Shown here in pieces: positions 21,039 through 32,144 of a DNA stretch of 64,000 nucleotides (position 1 is the stretch's first letter; every line of letters starts with the position of its first letter). The position numbers were made by a program, and so were the translations under genes. This DNA comes from Ascarosepion bandense (lineage: Eukaryota > Mollusca > Cephalopoda > Sepiida > Sepiidae). Below the pieces are notes generated by a model. The model saw only the letters and a program-made list of their open reading frames with translations, did no database searches and was not told the DNA's origin. The DNA is taken from NCBI GenBank assembly GCA_037127315.1, contig JBBBDQ010001124.1, positions 3,211,501-3,275,500 on the forward strand, read 5' to 3'.

Positions 21039-21839
21039 CCAGTCAAAAAATTGGCACAGCCTCTAATTTTCTTGTTCTTTTTACAGACACAGTTTGTGAT
21101 GCCAATCTGAGTATTCCTCTTCTGAAACCACACCCGTTTCTTATAAACATTCAAATTCTTGGTTCACTGGTTCTAAAATCGAGAAGGGTGCATTTCTTTT
21201 TGGTTTAAATACCAGATTTATGTTGTCTTTCAATTCAAACCCTACTTCAGTTTTCGTGCATTCTCCGAGTTCTTCAGAGAAAATATGTGTGGAAATTGTT
21301 TTTTAAATCAGAAATAAATATTTCTGTTTCTTTATTTTTTCCATTAACTGACACATCTACTTTATTGCAAAATGAATTTATGGATAGTTCCCATAAATCA
21401 AATCGCACGAACAGATTTGTTGTACCGGCCAGCATATAAACTTTCGGTTTTAATGTTTTTCAAAACGCAATACATGGCAGCTAAATTCGCCTTCTTTCTG
21501 ATACTCCTTGCACTACTTTTCAGTATTTTTCAATGGAAGGCTACCTATATTTTTTCTATGTTTGTTTGTGTTGGATATTGGTTAATAGCAAGTGATTTGA
21601 CACACAGGTAGATTGGTGTAATCACTCCAAATGAAAGGAAAACATCTTGAGTGATCTAATGGAGAGATATATATGACTGAATAGAATCCACTCATGCAAA
21701 TGTGTTGGGCAGGTCCATTATAGTATAGTGGACTAACCCACCTGCTGAAGTAGATGCTCTCCTATGAATAAGGTAGATTACTTCAAGGGGACAAAAAAGA
21801 AGGCAGCCATGTTAGAAGGCAAGTTATTTGATTTCTACA

Positions 21840-21900
21840 GTTTATTTATAATAAAAGTATCACTACTAGTGTCCAAAAGTAGTTTCATGGTTTGACCATT
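21840..21900 (-). pseudogene. Gypsy-2 aspartic protease remnant
   Basis: Minus-strand reading 'NGQTMKLLLDTSSDTF' contains the retropepsin active-site context LLDTGSDT with DTS in place of DTG. It lies between the gag zinc knuckle and RT as expected. Only this core can be supported; frames around it are broken. Confidence 0.7.
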
Positions 21901-22011
21901 TATCTTTGTATTCACATACTTTTGTTTCTCGCCATTTTTGGTTACATTTTCAGACAGGACAACATTTACTTTAGTTTTAATTTTCGTCTTTTTTTATTTT
22001 AGTTTATTTCT

Positions 22012-22985
22012 GCAGTGAGTGCTTTTGTGTTCAATATAGCCACATGCAAAACAAGCCTTGTCTTTGAAAAAAATGTTCATTTGCAATATGACCCCCCCAG
22101 CCATCGCACGGAGATGGTTTTGCCTTACTTTTTTACACATTTCTGTGTTTTAATACAAGCAATATCCTTTTCCTCAATCCTTGTGTTGTCTTGTTTCATG
22201 TTTATCAATCTTTGGCACACCTCAGTTACTTTCTGCAGTGTTATTTCTGGATCTTACTCCCATATGCTCAATATTCTGGATCGGATATCTTTATCCTTAG
22301 CCACTGTTAATCCCTGCATGAAAATTAAGCACTTGAACATGTTGACGGACACATTACCTAATCTAAATAATTCACACTGTGAATTTATTTTTCCCACGTA
22401 TGTGATGGAATCTTCATTTTCTTGTTTCATGATGTTCAAACATATCTTATATGAAAGAAACTGTCCTGTTCATCAAAGATTCCTGATAAAATCTTTATCA
22501 TCTCTTCCAAAGAGATTTCTTCTGGTTCTTTTTTTTTGGTAGTATAAGCTTCGCATATTTCATATTTTCTTCTGTATCTAGTTTTTGTAACAAAAAGGTG
22601 TTTTCTCTTCATCAGACCATTGCACACATATTTTTTAAAAAAATCATTTTGTCTCTATGAAAATAATCCGGAAAAATGACACCATTTCCTGGGTCATATT
22701 TAAATTTTGATAAAGAATTAGATATACCTTCAGCTGAAAAAAAATCTTGAACCTCATTCGTCGATAGGACTTTTAGATAACACAGCCTCATATAACAAAA
22801 TCTCGTGTCTTCAGTTGTTTGCGTAATTCCATCAATTCGTTCTGAAAAATCTTTTGCGACTTTTTGAGATGTTGCAGTTGCTGCTGCATGTTGGCATATA
22901 AAGCCTTAGTCAATTCCGCAAATTGTTCTATTTTTTTAACCAATTTTAAGCGAGTCAAATCTTTTTTAAAAACGTAGATCCTTAG
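22012..22985 (-). pseudogene. Gypsy-2 gag with CCHC zinc knuckle
   Basis: The N-terminal part reads 'FAELTKALYANMQQQLQHLK' (about 22910-22850), a coiled-coil-like stretch. The middle frame (22439-22254) reads 'VNMFKCLIFMQGLTVAKDKD', the gag fold region of these elements. The C-terminal end carries a perfect knuckle, 'CFACGYIEHKSTHC' (22053-22012), matching CX2CX4HX4C. Gag would coat the element RNA. Frameshifts separate the parts. Confidence 0.85.
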
Positions 22986-22989
22986 AAAA

Positions 22990-23569
22990 TCCCAGATTTG
23001 TTACTGTTATGGTTTCAAACAGTATCTTCAAATACTTTTGCATAAATTCTTATTCAGAATCCATCGTAGTCACTTGTAAGTATTTTCGACATGAATTCTT
23101 CAAATCCTCATTCGCCAATAATGTATCCTTGAGAAAGGGTTACAATATACAAGGTTATTACTCAAGGGGCAAGAACAATCAACACAATAGTAGATGGAAT
23201 AAAGTAATAATAGTAGATGGAATAAAGAGACTGCTATTGCAATAGAGTGTACAATAAGTACCTAGAGAGATTAGTAAGATATTACAAATCTATGCAGCAA
23301 GACACCAGTGAATGTGGTACTCACTACATATAGTTCTCTGAATTAGTAAGTCAACATTAGGAAAAGGGGTTGTAGGATATTTTATTATAACAACTACATT
23401 ATCTCGTCAAGTAACTTGGCATTTGTCCAGTAGTACCACCATTAAATCCCACGTCACCAACCAACACAACCACATAGCACAAATCCAACAATTACAATGT
23501 AATACTATGTAGACCCACATAGAAGTGAAGAGGTGGTTTTATCTCTGTCTCAAGTGTTTCTGTTTAATG
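22990..23569. other. No supported gene; possible Gypsy-2 flank
   Basis: AT-rich sequence with a locally repeated 'agtagatggaataaag' pair near 23190-23227. A 5' LTR for Gypsy-2 could lie here, but no second copy was found to prove it. Confidence 0.4.
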
Positions 23570-23577
23570 GACTAGCA

Positions 23578-24290
23578 CAGGGGTCGGCGACCTTTTAGAG
23601 AGTGAGAGCCAAAAAGCTATGTCGAGTCATGGAGGAGGGCCAAACAGCTATGGCTCTAGTGTCATGGAGGAGAAAAATATAAAATGCATAAAAATTGATT
23701 TTATATACAATTTTGAAATGATTTGGAAATTATTTTCAATAACTTTTACCTTGGAAAATGTATGTTTTTTTTTTCTTGTTTTTATTTACATAAAAAAGGA
23801 AATCTACCAGGAAGTGAAAAATTTTGGAGTTGCAGAAAGTATTTCACCTCTTTCTCAATCTGATAAAAAACAGGTTTCTAAAGCATGAAAAAGAGAAAAT
23901 ATCTAATGGGAATTTTGTTAAAAAAATATTTCATCTTAAAAATAAATGTTTCAGAAATCAGTTTTGAAAAAACTTCCATTAAAATCAGTTGAAAACACTA
24001 TTTTATATTCATTTAAAAGTGCCCATTCACGAAAGCAATTTCACAGAAAAAGTGAAAGTAAGGTCATACTCTAATTTTGGCAATCCCTACAAATAAAAAA
24101 TAAAAGTAAATTACATTCTCCAGGTAAAAAGAAATAAATTTTTTAATTTCAACGCAATATATTCAGACATCAACTGTCACTTTGGTTTGGTTTAATTATA
24201 TTTATATTGTGTCCAGAGTAGGGTAGTGGGTCGGACAAAATTAACTCGAGGGCTGGATGTGGCCCATGGGCCAGAGGTTGCCAACCGCTG
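23578..24290. mobile_element. hAT-like non-autonomous DNA transposon, 713 bp
   Basis: The left end 'CAGGGGTCGGCGACCTTTTA' and the right end '...GAGGTTGCCAACCGCTG' are imperfect terminal inverted repeats of the hAT type (CAGGGGTCGGCAACC class). They are flanked by 8-base sequences GACTAGCA (23570-23577) and GACGAGCA (24291-24298), 7 of 8 identical, the target-site length of hAT. The interior is AT-rich with no transposase. It would have depended on a related autonomous element. Confidence 0.9.
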
Positions 24291-24298
24291 GACGAGCA

Positions 24299-25378
24299 GA
24301 TAATTCTTTTTGAAGTTCTGTCTTCTAAGTGGAATCCACTTTGACCAAAGAGGAATGAGAAGTAAAGGAGTACATTAGGGATTTTTGGAGATCAAGTGGT
24401 AACAGAACTGGAAGTAAGGTATATCCAGGTGCTGGTCATGCTTGAGGTTGGGGAAGAGTTCTGGTCTGCTCTTGGCAGGACATGGACTTGTTCATTGTGA
24501 ATTTTCTGTGTTGTCTGTTCGTATTGCCAGCCACCATGTCAAGATGAGCAATTGGTGGTGGGGGGAGCTGAAAAGTTTAACATGGCAAAAGTATCATCTA
24601 ACTACTCACCCAGACGAGCAGACAAGGTCCTGAGTAAAGCATCTGGAAAGCATGGAAAACAAAGTTTGCGCTCTTATTCGTTGATGTGGCATTTCTCTTT
24701 CATTTTGTTACATTGTGAGCAGCATTCCAGCTGCAATGTGGGTTAATCATTGGCTGTTCAATGAAATTCTTGGCCGATTGTCATGTTTAGAATATAACAA
24801 ATGAAAGAATGGATGCTGTCTTGCCAATTAAGGCATTTATGGACAATTTAGCATTTGTTTCACTGTTGATTTCATGCATTAAATATCTTGTAAACTATCT
24901 AGAGTGCCTTTTCCGCTGAGCAAGTATAAGAGTTAAGCCCTTGAAAACCTACTGTTTATCACTGAGAAGTGGTGAAGGATATCAGGTTCGCTCTCTCTCT
25001 CTTTTGAGAGAGAGAGGAGAATGTGATCACTACAGTCTGTGAAAGGAGCATTAAAAACTTTAATTGTTCCCACTCCTTTTCACTGTCAACTCTGTTTAAT
25101 TAATAAGTGTGACATCATTGCCAAGGATAAACTGTGGTATATCTACTTTGATTTAATCCCCAAGTTAGTATGGCCACATCAAGTATATAAGATAACCCTC
25201 ACAAAGGTTAAGGTCCTGGTTATGATGGTAAACTGCATCTGGCAAGTTGTGAGAAGCATGGAACCATCCCTAATTAGCTGCTGTTCCCAGGTCCACTCCA
25301 CTGACCTAGAGTGGTAGCACTTGTTAGGGTCCAAGCTATGGGTAAATAGTTAACTCACAAACTGGGGTCAAAACTCTA
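24299..25378. other. Intergenic, no recognised gene
   Basis: A perfect (CT)n/(GA)n hairpin, CTCTCTCTCTCTTTTGAGAG and onward, sits at 24990-25018. Open frames at 24442-24746 and 25039-25317 have no motif, partner exon or repeat homology that I can point to; I leave them uncalled. Confidence 0.5.
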
Positions 25379-25379
25379 T

Positions 25380-25530
25380 GAAAGTATAAAAATAGACTTT
25401 TATAGAAATACATACAGAAAAATAGACTTTTTATATAAAAATATACATTTTTGAAGTAAAAATATTATTGCTATAATACATTTTTGAAAAAAAAAATTAT
25501 TACCAGCAATACATTTTTGAATACAAAACT
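25380..25530. repeat. AT-rich minisatellite
   Basis: Units resembling 'aaaatagacttttata' (25387, 25421) and 'atacatttttgaa' (25441, 25477, 25509) recur at 30-35 bp spacing. Confidence 0.6.
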
Positions 25531-25744
25531 AGTAGACATCTTCAGTTTTCTAAAATAAAAAAAAAATTCATCAAAATCTGACTAAATCAATCTTCTCACT
25601 ATAACCAAACATTAAAAAAAACATACCATAAAACCCCACCTTTTTGGCATTAAATAAACTACAGAGGTTGTTGATATGCCGTTAAACAAAACTGAAACTC
25701 ATAAGGGCTGAAGACATGAAGCATTGTGTCAATGGATGTTAATT

Positions 25745-25897
25745 TGTTTGCAATTCTTGGTCTTTTGAACAGGAGTAGAGGTTTATCCCTTGTTTTTCTT
25801 GTTTAGAATTGGGTTTCCAGTTCCTTTTAAAGTCTTTTCATTCTCTTTCATTCCTAGTAGCCCTAGTGTCTTAGCAGCATTATTGCCTTGCTTGGGG

Positions 25898-25951
<54 letters not shown>
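25745..25951 (+). mobile_element. LINE 3' tail followed by (TA)25
   Basis: 'gtcttttgaacaggagtaga', 'gtttagaattgggtttccag' and 'ttgccttgcttggggtgaa' match the 3' UTR of the LINE tail at 8.6-8.97 kb. Where other copies have A-runs, this one has a TA microsatellite (25902-25951), a common decay product of a retroelement tail. Confidence 0.75.
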
Positions 25952-25952
<1 letters not shown>

Positions 25953-26034
25953 TGAGGATATCTCAAAAGTTTCATGAAGTTTACAAATGATTTGAAATGT
26001 TAAGTTTTAAAATACTTTAGCAGTAGCAGTCTAT

Positions 26035-26717
26035 TGTGCAGGGCCAAGAAGTTTTTCCTGTCTGAGCCCATCCTGCACATATATAAATCTACCATCTGCC
26101 CATGTATTGAATACTGCTGCCACATCTGGTTGGGTGACCCTGCTTTCACCTTGGGGTTCTTGACAAAATCCAATGAAGAATTTGCAATGTGATCGATACC
26201 GACTTGGCAGCTCAACTGCAGTCACTCTCTCACCGGCGTGACATGGCTTCCCTGTGCCTCTTCTATAAATACTTTCACGTCTTCTGCTGCAACAAACTTA
26301 GATCACTAGTGCCCCCAGGTTTGAATTTACATGAGCTACTAGATTAGCAACTAGGTCCCACCCTTTTAAAGTGAAACCGATAAAATGTAACCGCAATTTC
26401 TACTCTAACAGCTTCTTTTCATGCACTTCCTGCCTGTGGAGTTCCCTTCCATATACTTGCTTCCTCGATAGATATAATCTCCAGGAATTTAAATGCAAGG
26501 TCAACAGACATCTCCTATCTCACTAACTTGCATCCATTCTCTCAAGTTCTTTTTTCATCTACTCCACCCCCCATCCTTGGTATCCTCATCTGTCTATTAG
26601 CCTCCTCCTGAAATTTCCTATAACTAACCCCTCTTTCTCATCACTTTCCCCTATGTAACCCCCTGCACAACAGTGGCAGTAGAATGCCTTGCTTGGGGTG
26701 AGATGATTAAAAAGAAA
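26035..26717 (+). mobile_element. 5'-truncated LINE: RT C-terminal tail and 3' UTR
   Basis: The same family as 3573-4160 and longer at the 5' side. Plus-strand reading in mixed frames gives 'STICPCIEYCCHIWLGDPA'-like (26090-26140), the post-RT 'LQSLSHRRDMASLCLFYKYF' (26213-26270), and 'CTSCLWSSLPYTCFLDRYNL' (26420-26480). The 3' UTR ends 'gccttgcttggggtgagatg' and an A-rich run. Frameshifts show that it is dead. Confidence 0.8.
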
Positions 26718-26797
26718 AAAAAAAGTTGATGCGAATATAAGATTCTTTATTCAATTTAATATATGTCTTTATATTCAAACATGTTGGTTGTTATATT

Positions 26798-26845
26798 CAC
26801 GTTTCAGCCATTGTAATTGGAGTCTTCTTCAGGTCTTTCTCATAG
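26798..26845 (-). ncRNA. Hammerhead-ribozyme-like core, minus strand
   Basis: On the minus strand, 'ACCTGAAGAAGACTCC' ... 'ATGGCTGAAACGTGAATATA' has both invariant core boxes intact (CUGAAGA and GAAAC), separated by 13 bases plus a weak stem II (AGAC / GGCT, three of four pairs). It resembles the terminal motif of Penelope-like and related elements. Stems I and III are not convincing, so activity is doubtful. Confidence 0.4.
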
Positions 26846-26849
26846 AAGG

Positions 26850-27488
26850 AATTTTTAAACACAGCATGGACAGATTGTTTCAGTTAATTTTCTCTCATCT
26901 ATATAATTTGTCCACTTCTTATAATGAATCAAACTCAGATTAAATTCACAAGTTTCAGGGAAATAAATATCTTTTACCCAACACTAGGCCATTAATTTTT
27001 GGACCCTCAAGTAGTGAAATTGAAATTCTAAAATTAAAGCCAATTTTCTGGCATTGAAACTTTTCAGTTTCTTTTCTTTCTTAGTAAAATTTCAAAATAA
27101 TTTATTCTTATTTTGTTGGATAAAAAGTTAAATGCACTGATTTCCAAATTCATGCAACTTTGACTGAGAAAATTATGATGACAATTGATAAGATATTGAA
27201 AAAAAACTAACCAAAAATTCATAACACTAGTTTCTTAGTGTAAGAAAAAATGTGATACAAATGAGAGAGGCCAAATTTTTATTTGAATTAACTGTGAGTC
27301 CCCCTAACAAAATTTGGCAGAATTTTTTAAACATTTCAAAATTATTGGGTAAAACAAAGCAAACTGTCATAAAGCTGCATATCCCAAATAGTTGCAAATC
27401 CAGTCTTGTAGCGGTCGGTTTTCTTCCTTGCTCTCTTGTTCACTGCTATTAACTTTATATGCCTTTTAAGACCAGTACACTCACCATG
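26850..27488. other. AT-rich intergenic, nothing annotated
   Basis: No gene, no terminal repeats. The short frame at 27252-27452 has no recognisable feature. Confidence 0.5.
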
Positions 27489-27802
27489 CGGATGTGTGTT
27501 CTGGTGCAGTGGATATTGACTTGGAACGAAAAATCGGGAAGCAAGGTTCAAACTCCAGTTGAATTCCCTGCATTCACTTATGCACAAATACCCTTGGGAA
27601 AGGTATTAACCCATCTCTTTCCTCTAGTCATGGGTTAAATAATAAGACAGAATGTGTCCTATAGCCTTGGCTGGCAACCAGTCTACCGCAGAAAGCAATG
27701 GCAACCTACTGCGGGATAATCTTCTGCCCTGTCAGTCATGTCTCTTTTGAGATATGATCGCCCAAAGCATGTATCACGTATGGCACTTAACTGACTGACT
27801 GA
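27489..27802 (+). mobile_element. tRNA-derived SINE, full length
   Basis: Head 'gcggatgtgtgttctggtgc', complete body, tail 'ggcacttaactgactgactg'. It is immediately followed by an inverted-repeat module and a second SINE 3' half (next entry). Confidence 0.92.
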
Positions 27803-28103
27803 ATATAATAGTTGGAAACATAATTCAAATTTTGTCTGGGCATAAAGTGGGGGATCGTTTTTCTATTTCTATTGTTGTGAAATAATAAATTGATCCCCCA
27901 CTAATTACTACGATATAATATATAAAATCTCTTCTCCCTCTAGTCAAATAAAAGAACAGATTGGGTTCTATAGCCTTGGCTGGCAACTGCAGAAAGCAAT
28001 GGCAACCTACTGTGGGATAATCTTCTGCCCTGTCAGCCATGTCTCTTTCAAGACATGATCACCCAAAGTGTCTATCACGTATGGCACTTAACTGACTGAC
28101 TGA
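27803..28103 (+). mobile_element. Inverted-repeat module fused to SINE 3' half
   Basis: 27803-27930 ('aatagttggaaacataa', then 'agtgggggatc' ... 'gatcccccact', a 58 bp hairpin) is followed directly by a SINE body starting mid-element ('cagattgggttctatagcct') to the tail 'actgactgactgac'. The same hairpin module, in the same order between SINE 3' ends, occurs at 33946-34345, so it is a repeating structure. Confidence 0.75.
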
Positions 28104-28151
28104 CACTCACTGTACATAGACCATACAGGCTATTCCATCAACTGTTTTCTG

Positions 28152-28628
28152 TCATAAACAACAGAATAAGTCTTCCTCAGTTTTTCTTTGTACCATAAAG
28201 CCAGTGGCATTGGAAGGTGTATATCTCAGCCTTTCTGAAGACAAGTAGATTTCTTCTGCACAAAAATAAATCAATTCAATATATACGTGGATTAGCGGAA
28301 TAAGGAAATATATTGTTTCAAATAAAACAGTTGTGATACAAAAATGGAAATTAAGTTGGTGTAATATAAAGTTGTTTGATAAAGAAAAGATTTTGAGTTT
28401 CAAAAAATGTCTGTGTGTGCATAAAAAAGGGACAAGCAGAGAGGCATAGAGAGAGAATAGCAAGTCTGTTGATTTTTCAGGTGGGACCTTCAACATAAGC
28501 TTGTCAGTGAAAATGAGTAGACAACTGAAGACAGTGTCTTTGAAGTTTTCCAGTAGGCAAGGCCAAATCCTGCTGAAGCGAGTGCAATTTTTGTTGTTGA
28601 ATCCATTTTGTTGTGGGGCTATCGACAA
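28152..28628 (-). CDS. Hypothetical ORF, 158 residues, weak support
   Basis: The longest open frame in the local region not explained by a named repeat. It has hydrophobic stretches ('ITTVLFETIYFLIPLIHVYI') that could be one or two membrane segments, but no conserved motif, and AT-rich DNA easily yields Phe/Leu/Ile-rich frames. No splice partner was seen. I would not treat it as a gene without transcript evidence. Confidence 0.12.
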   Translation of the reverse strand: MSIAPQQNGFNNKNCTRFSRIWPCLLENFKDTVFSCLLIFTDKLMLKVPPEKSTDLLFSLYASLLVPFLCTHRHFLKLKIFSLSNNFILHQLNFHFCITTVLFETIYFLIPLIHVYIELIYFCAEEIYLSSERLRYTPSNATGFMVQRKTEEDLFCCL

Positions 28629-28909
28629 AGCAGGTGCCGTTAACCCCGCTTGGAATTAAAGTAATACGATCGAATCAAGGACAACAAAGACGAGGGTTTA
28701 TAAATTTAAGCCAAATTTTTATTTACAAAATCTGGCAAACGTATTTACAGAATGTTTGTTGAGTCGGCATTGTCAATCAAAAGGATTGCTTGATTCCAAG
28801 GTGGTAGACCAGCGGCTGGCAGGGCAGTGCAGAGCTGATGCTGGTTGCTAGAGGTTTTACTTGGTCGTTCCAGGAAGGATTGTTGCTGGTAGCTGCTGCT
28901 GGAGACGGT

Positions 28910-29210
28910 TAGTTCTTAGAACTGTCGCATACGTAACCGGCTAGTCCTAAAAAGGACTGTTGCACCTGTAATCAGTTAGCCCTTAGAAGGGCTGTTGTAT
29001 ATATGGCCAGGACTACGGCTTCTGCCTGGTGCTTGGTGTGTCTGCTGCTTGGTGTGCCCGCTGGTGCTGGTGGCTGCATACGTAGTTGAAGAGCCCTTAA
29101 AAGGACTTGTGCATATCAGAATGGAAAGCCCTGAAAAGGACTATATTAATGTAATCAGAAAGTCCTAAAAAGGACTGTTGCATATATAGTTAGAGAGCCC
29201 TGAAAAGGAC
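28910..29210. repeat. Minisatellite of small hairpins (AGYCCT ... AGGRCT units)
   Basis: Seven units at about 28910, 28943, 28978, 29090, 29127, 29160 and 29195, each with a 6 bp inverted repeat and a short loop: AGTTCT/AGAACT, AGTCCT/AGGACT, AGCCCT/AGGGCT, then four with AGCCCT or AGTCCT before AGGACT. Linkers resemble 'gttgcatatatagtta'. The first three stems change on both sides together. Confidence 0.75.
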
Positions 29211-29214
29211 TGCT

Positions 29215-29340
29215 GCTGATAGCGGCTGCTGCTGCTGTTGGAGTTGGCAAGCTGGGCTGGGAGTGGCTGCTGCTGCTGGCTGCTACTGCTGCTGGCGGCT
29301 GGTGCTGCTGCTGCTGGCTTCTGGAGATGGCTGCTGCTAT
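29215..29340. repeat. (CTG)n-rich trinucleotide tract
   Basis: Imperfect CTG/GCTG repeats, GC-rich in an AT-rich setting. It creates Ala/Leu/Gln frames on both strands that are not credible genes. Confidence 0.85.
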
Positions 29341-29479
29341 GGTCAGTGACAAGGGTCGGCCAGGCGGCGCAGGTAGTAGGGGGAGCACATCCGACCCCTG
29401 AGCCCAAGGATATTTACTCTTCTCCCCCACTTGAGAGAGATGTGTCTTTTTTAATGTGGGGAACCTGAGCGTGTGCGCA

Positions 29480-31230
29480 GGTACTGGTCAAAACATTACC
29501 TATCCACCGCAGTGGGTAGGTTCAGAATCAGTCTAAACTGGTCTTAAGTGATTTGGTTGAAAAAATCGGCCATGTTTGTGTCAGCTGTGGTCGGCAATGT
29601 TGCCCAGCTAATAATTCCACTTTTGAATGTACACATGGTTTTTATTTGAAGACCATTTGTACATAGATTAGTTTCAGGTCTTTGTTTTTAGGTACAAGTG
29701 CTTGTGTGTGTTTATATTTTGTCTTGTTTTTGTTTTTCTGTGTTTTGACTTTTGGAAGTGCTGAGTCACCAGAAATGAATGGCTTCGCTCTGTTTTCCGT
29801 AGTGACGCATTTAGACATTTGAGTAGGCAGCAGTAACTTCCGGCTGGGTGCGATAATTTGGCTTTGGGTTTTTCAAAATCAAAACAATTTGATTCGATTG
29901 GTCACTTATTCTTCCTCTGTATTATATACCATGTTCACGGGGAAAATGGATTCAATGAAACTGATTTTGAAATTTACAAGAGGACTAGCATTGTTTCTTG
30001 TATGTGTTTGTGTAGCCCACAGTATCCTACTCTAGCCTGTGATATAGCCTTTGTCTGAACAGATGCATTTAACATTTTCAATATTTTGTTTTTGTTGTTA
30101 AATAAATATATAGTGTAGGTATGGTTTCAAAACACCGGGAAATGTTAGTTTGTGTTACCACTAAATGCTAGCTAGTTTATCACTGTAGACATAGTAACCT
30201 ACAGTACCATCTATTTTGTGACCTATTTTTATTATGTTAGGTGTTGTGGGGGGTGTCATTTAGCTTGGTCTTTGACTAAAACCAAAATATCAAAATTAAA
30301 ACAGAGTATTTGATTAAAACCAAAATATCAGTGCTCATAAGAAACCACCATCAGCATTTTTGTAATCATTTATTTCCAGTAAATGGCAATTTCCTATTTT
30401 CCAAAATGGACCAGTACAGCCATGCAACAGTCAATGCTATAAGAATGTAGCAGCAAAAGTGTTATTGCTTGAAACCAATTGACTTTTATTAGATGACTGA
30501 ATTTACTACCCTATCGATGAATGAACTTTTTCTAGTATGAATCATCGGTGATAGTGTTTTTGTCAAAGTTGCTCATTGCTATTTCACAGTACACTACAAT
30601 TCAGAATTGTTATGTCAATTTAAAGAATGCTACGCTTTTGTACATTGTTTTTGCTGGATAACATAATGAGATGTTAATATTTAAAACTCGTCTATTTCCC
30701 TCATTTCACTGGCTAATTTAATAAGTTCTAATTCTTTCTTAGAGAACTTTTTGAAAATGAAGTTGTGTGATAAAGAAACTGGACTTTTCTCTCATCTTAC
30801 TTTTCACTTTGTCCTTATTGCTTGAAACACAATTAACTTTTATTAAAACCTGACTGAATATTACTACTTTATCAATTATAGACTTTTGATAACAATTTAA
30901 AAAGAAATGAGTTTGTTGAAATCTTGTGAATTAGAATTGAGCATTGGGCTTTAAGATCTATTATGTTTACTTCTTTCATATCAGTCTATGTTTACTTTTC
31001 ATCTTTTTCTAAAAGTATTATAAATTTATTAGTCATGAATGATTGTGTATTTTATTTTTAGATTTCATATTGTTATGTGTTATAAGTTGGAACAAAAGAA
31101 GAAAAACGATTGACCAAAACACAGAGCTTAATCACAAACGAATATTTAATTTACGATAACACAAAATAAAAATATATGACAAATATACAATTTTTCATTC
31201 AAATAAAAAAAAAACAGAGTTTACTTTTTT
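29480..31230. other. Intergenic, no supported gene
   Basis: 29480-29860 has more CpG than its surroundings and could be regulatory, but no start, splice or RNA motif can be defended. 30372-30470 is repeated at 32998-33090 ('tttccagtaaat', 'caatttcctattttccaaaatgg'). The remainder is AT-rich. Confidence 0.45.
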
Positions 31231-31445
31231 TTTTTTTATATCATATCACCCCGAGCAAGGCAGTAATGTCACTGATGTGCAGGGGGCTACATAAGAGTAA
31301 AAAGATTAGAGGAAAGTGAAGAGAAGGATGAACCAGTTAGAAAGGAGCAAGAGAAGGATGGGAATACAGGTGTGATGACAGTTGCAAAGGTGGAGAGAAA
31401 AGAAAGGATATGCAAGGTGGTGTGGAAAGAACTAGAGTCAAGTGG

Positions 31446-31917
31446 TTAAGAGATGAGTACTGACCTTACATTTAAATTCCTGGAGGTTGTAGCCGTCAGG
31501 GAAGCAATAATAAGGAAGTGAGTTCCACAGGCGGGAAGTGCGAGAAAAGAAGCTGCAGGAGTAGAATTGTCATTTGCATTTGGTTGATCTAATTGTGAAT
31601 GGGTGGGACCCAGTTTCCAGTCTGGTTGCACATGTAAACACCTGTTGTGGAGGCACCAGTGACTTAAGTTCATTGGAGCAGAAGCCATGAAAGTATTTAT
31701 AGAACAGACAAAAGGAAGCCACATCTCATCGGTGGGGAAGTGGCTGTAGTTGAGCCGCCAAGTCGGTACCTATCACATTACTGATTCTCCTTTGGAGCCT
31801 GTCAAGAACACTGAGATGAACAGCAGGGGCACCTGACCATATATGGCAGCAGTACTCCATGCATGGACAAATGGTTGATTTGTATATATGCAGGATGGTT
31901 TCAGGCAGGAAAAACAT
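31446..31917 (-). pseudogene. LINE post-RT C-terminal region
   Basis: Frame 31917-31726 reads 'ILHIYKSTICPCMEYCCHIW' and 'AVHLSVLDRLQRRISNVIGT' (the maturase-like segment after RT) and ends 'LQPLPHR'. The rest, down to 31446, is out of frame. This region matches the open frame at 3594-3947. Confidence 0.85.
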
Positions 31918-32144
31918 CCTGGCCTGAAACAGTGACCCAACCTTCCTATCAGTGGATTTAGCTAGTGAATTGAATGTAGTGGTTCCACTTGAGATCAGAA
32001 GAGAGGGTAAGGCCGAGAAGGTCCAAAGTATTGCTCTCAGGGAGACTCGCTTGGTCCATGCTTATGGGAGGCAGGAGAGGTTGCCTGTGATAATTGACAG
32101 ACAGCAGCTTGGTCTTAGATGCATTGAAATTTACAAGCCACTTC

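Larger units (their letters stand above)
20290..22985 (-). mobile_element. Degenerate Ty3/Gypsy element (Gypsy-2), no LTRs found
   Basis: Minus-strand order gag (22985-22012), protease (about 21890-21850), RT (21038-20306), the canonical Ty3/Gypsy order. RNase H and integrase are missing past the RT end, next to a SINE. No flanking direct repeats were found. All genes carry frameshifts. Confidence 0.85.

Noticed and set aside
22015..22542. 175-residue plus-strand frame
   Set aside because: Antisense to Gypsy-2 gag, whose zinc knuckle and motifs are on the minus strand.
29155..29468. Gln/Ala-rich frames on both strands
   Set aside because: Products of the CTG repeat; overlapping frames on opposite strands with equal merit.
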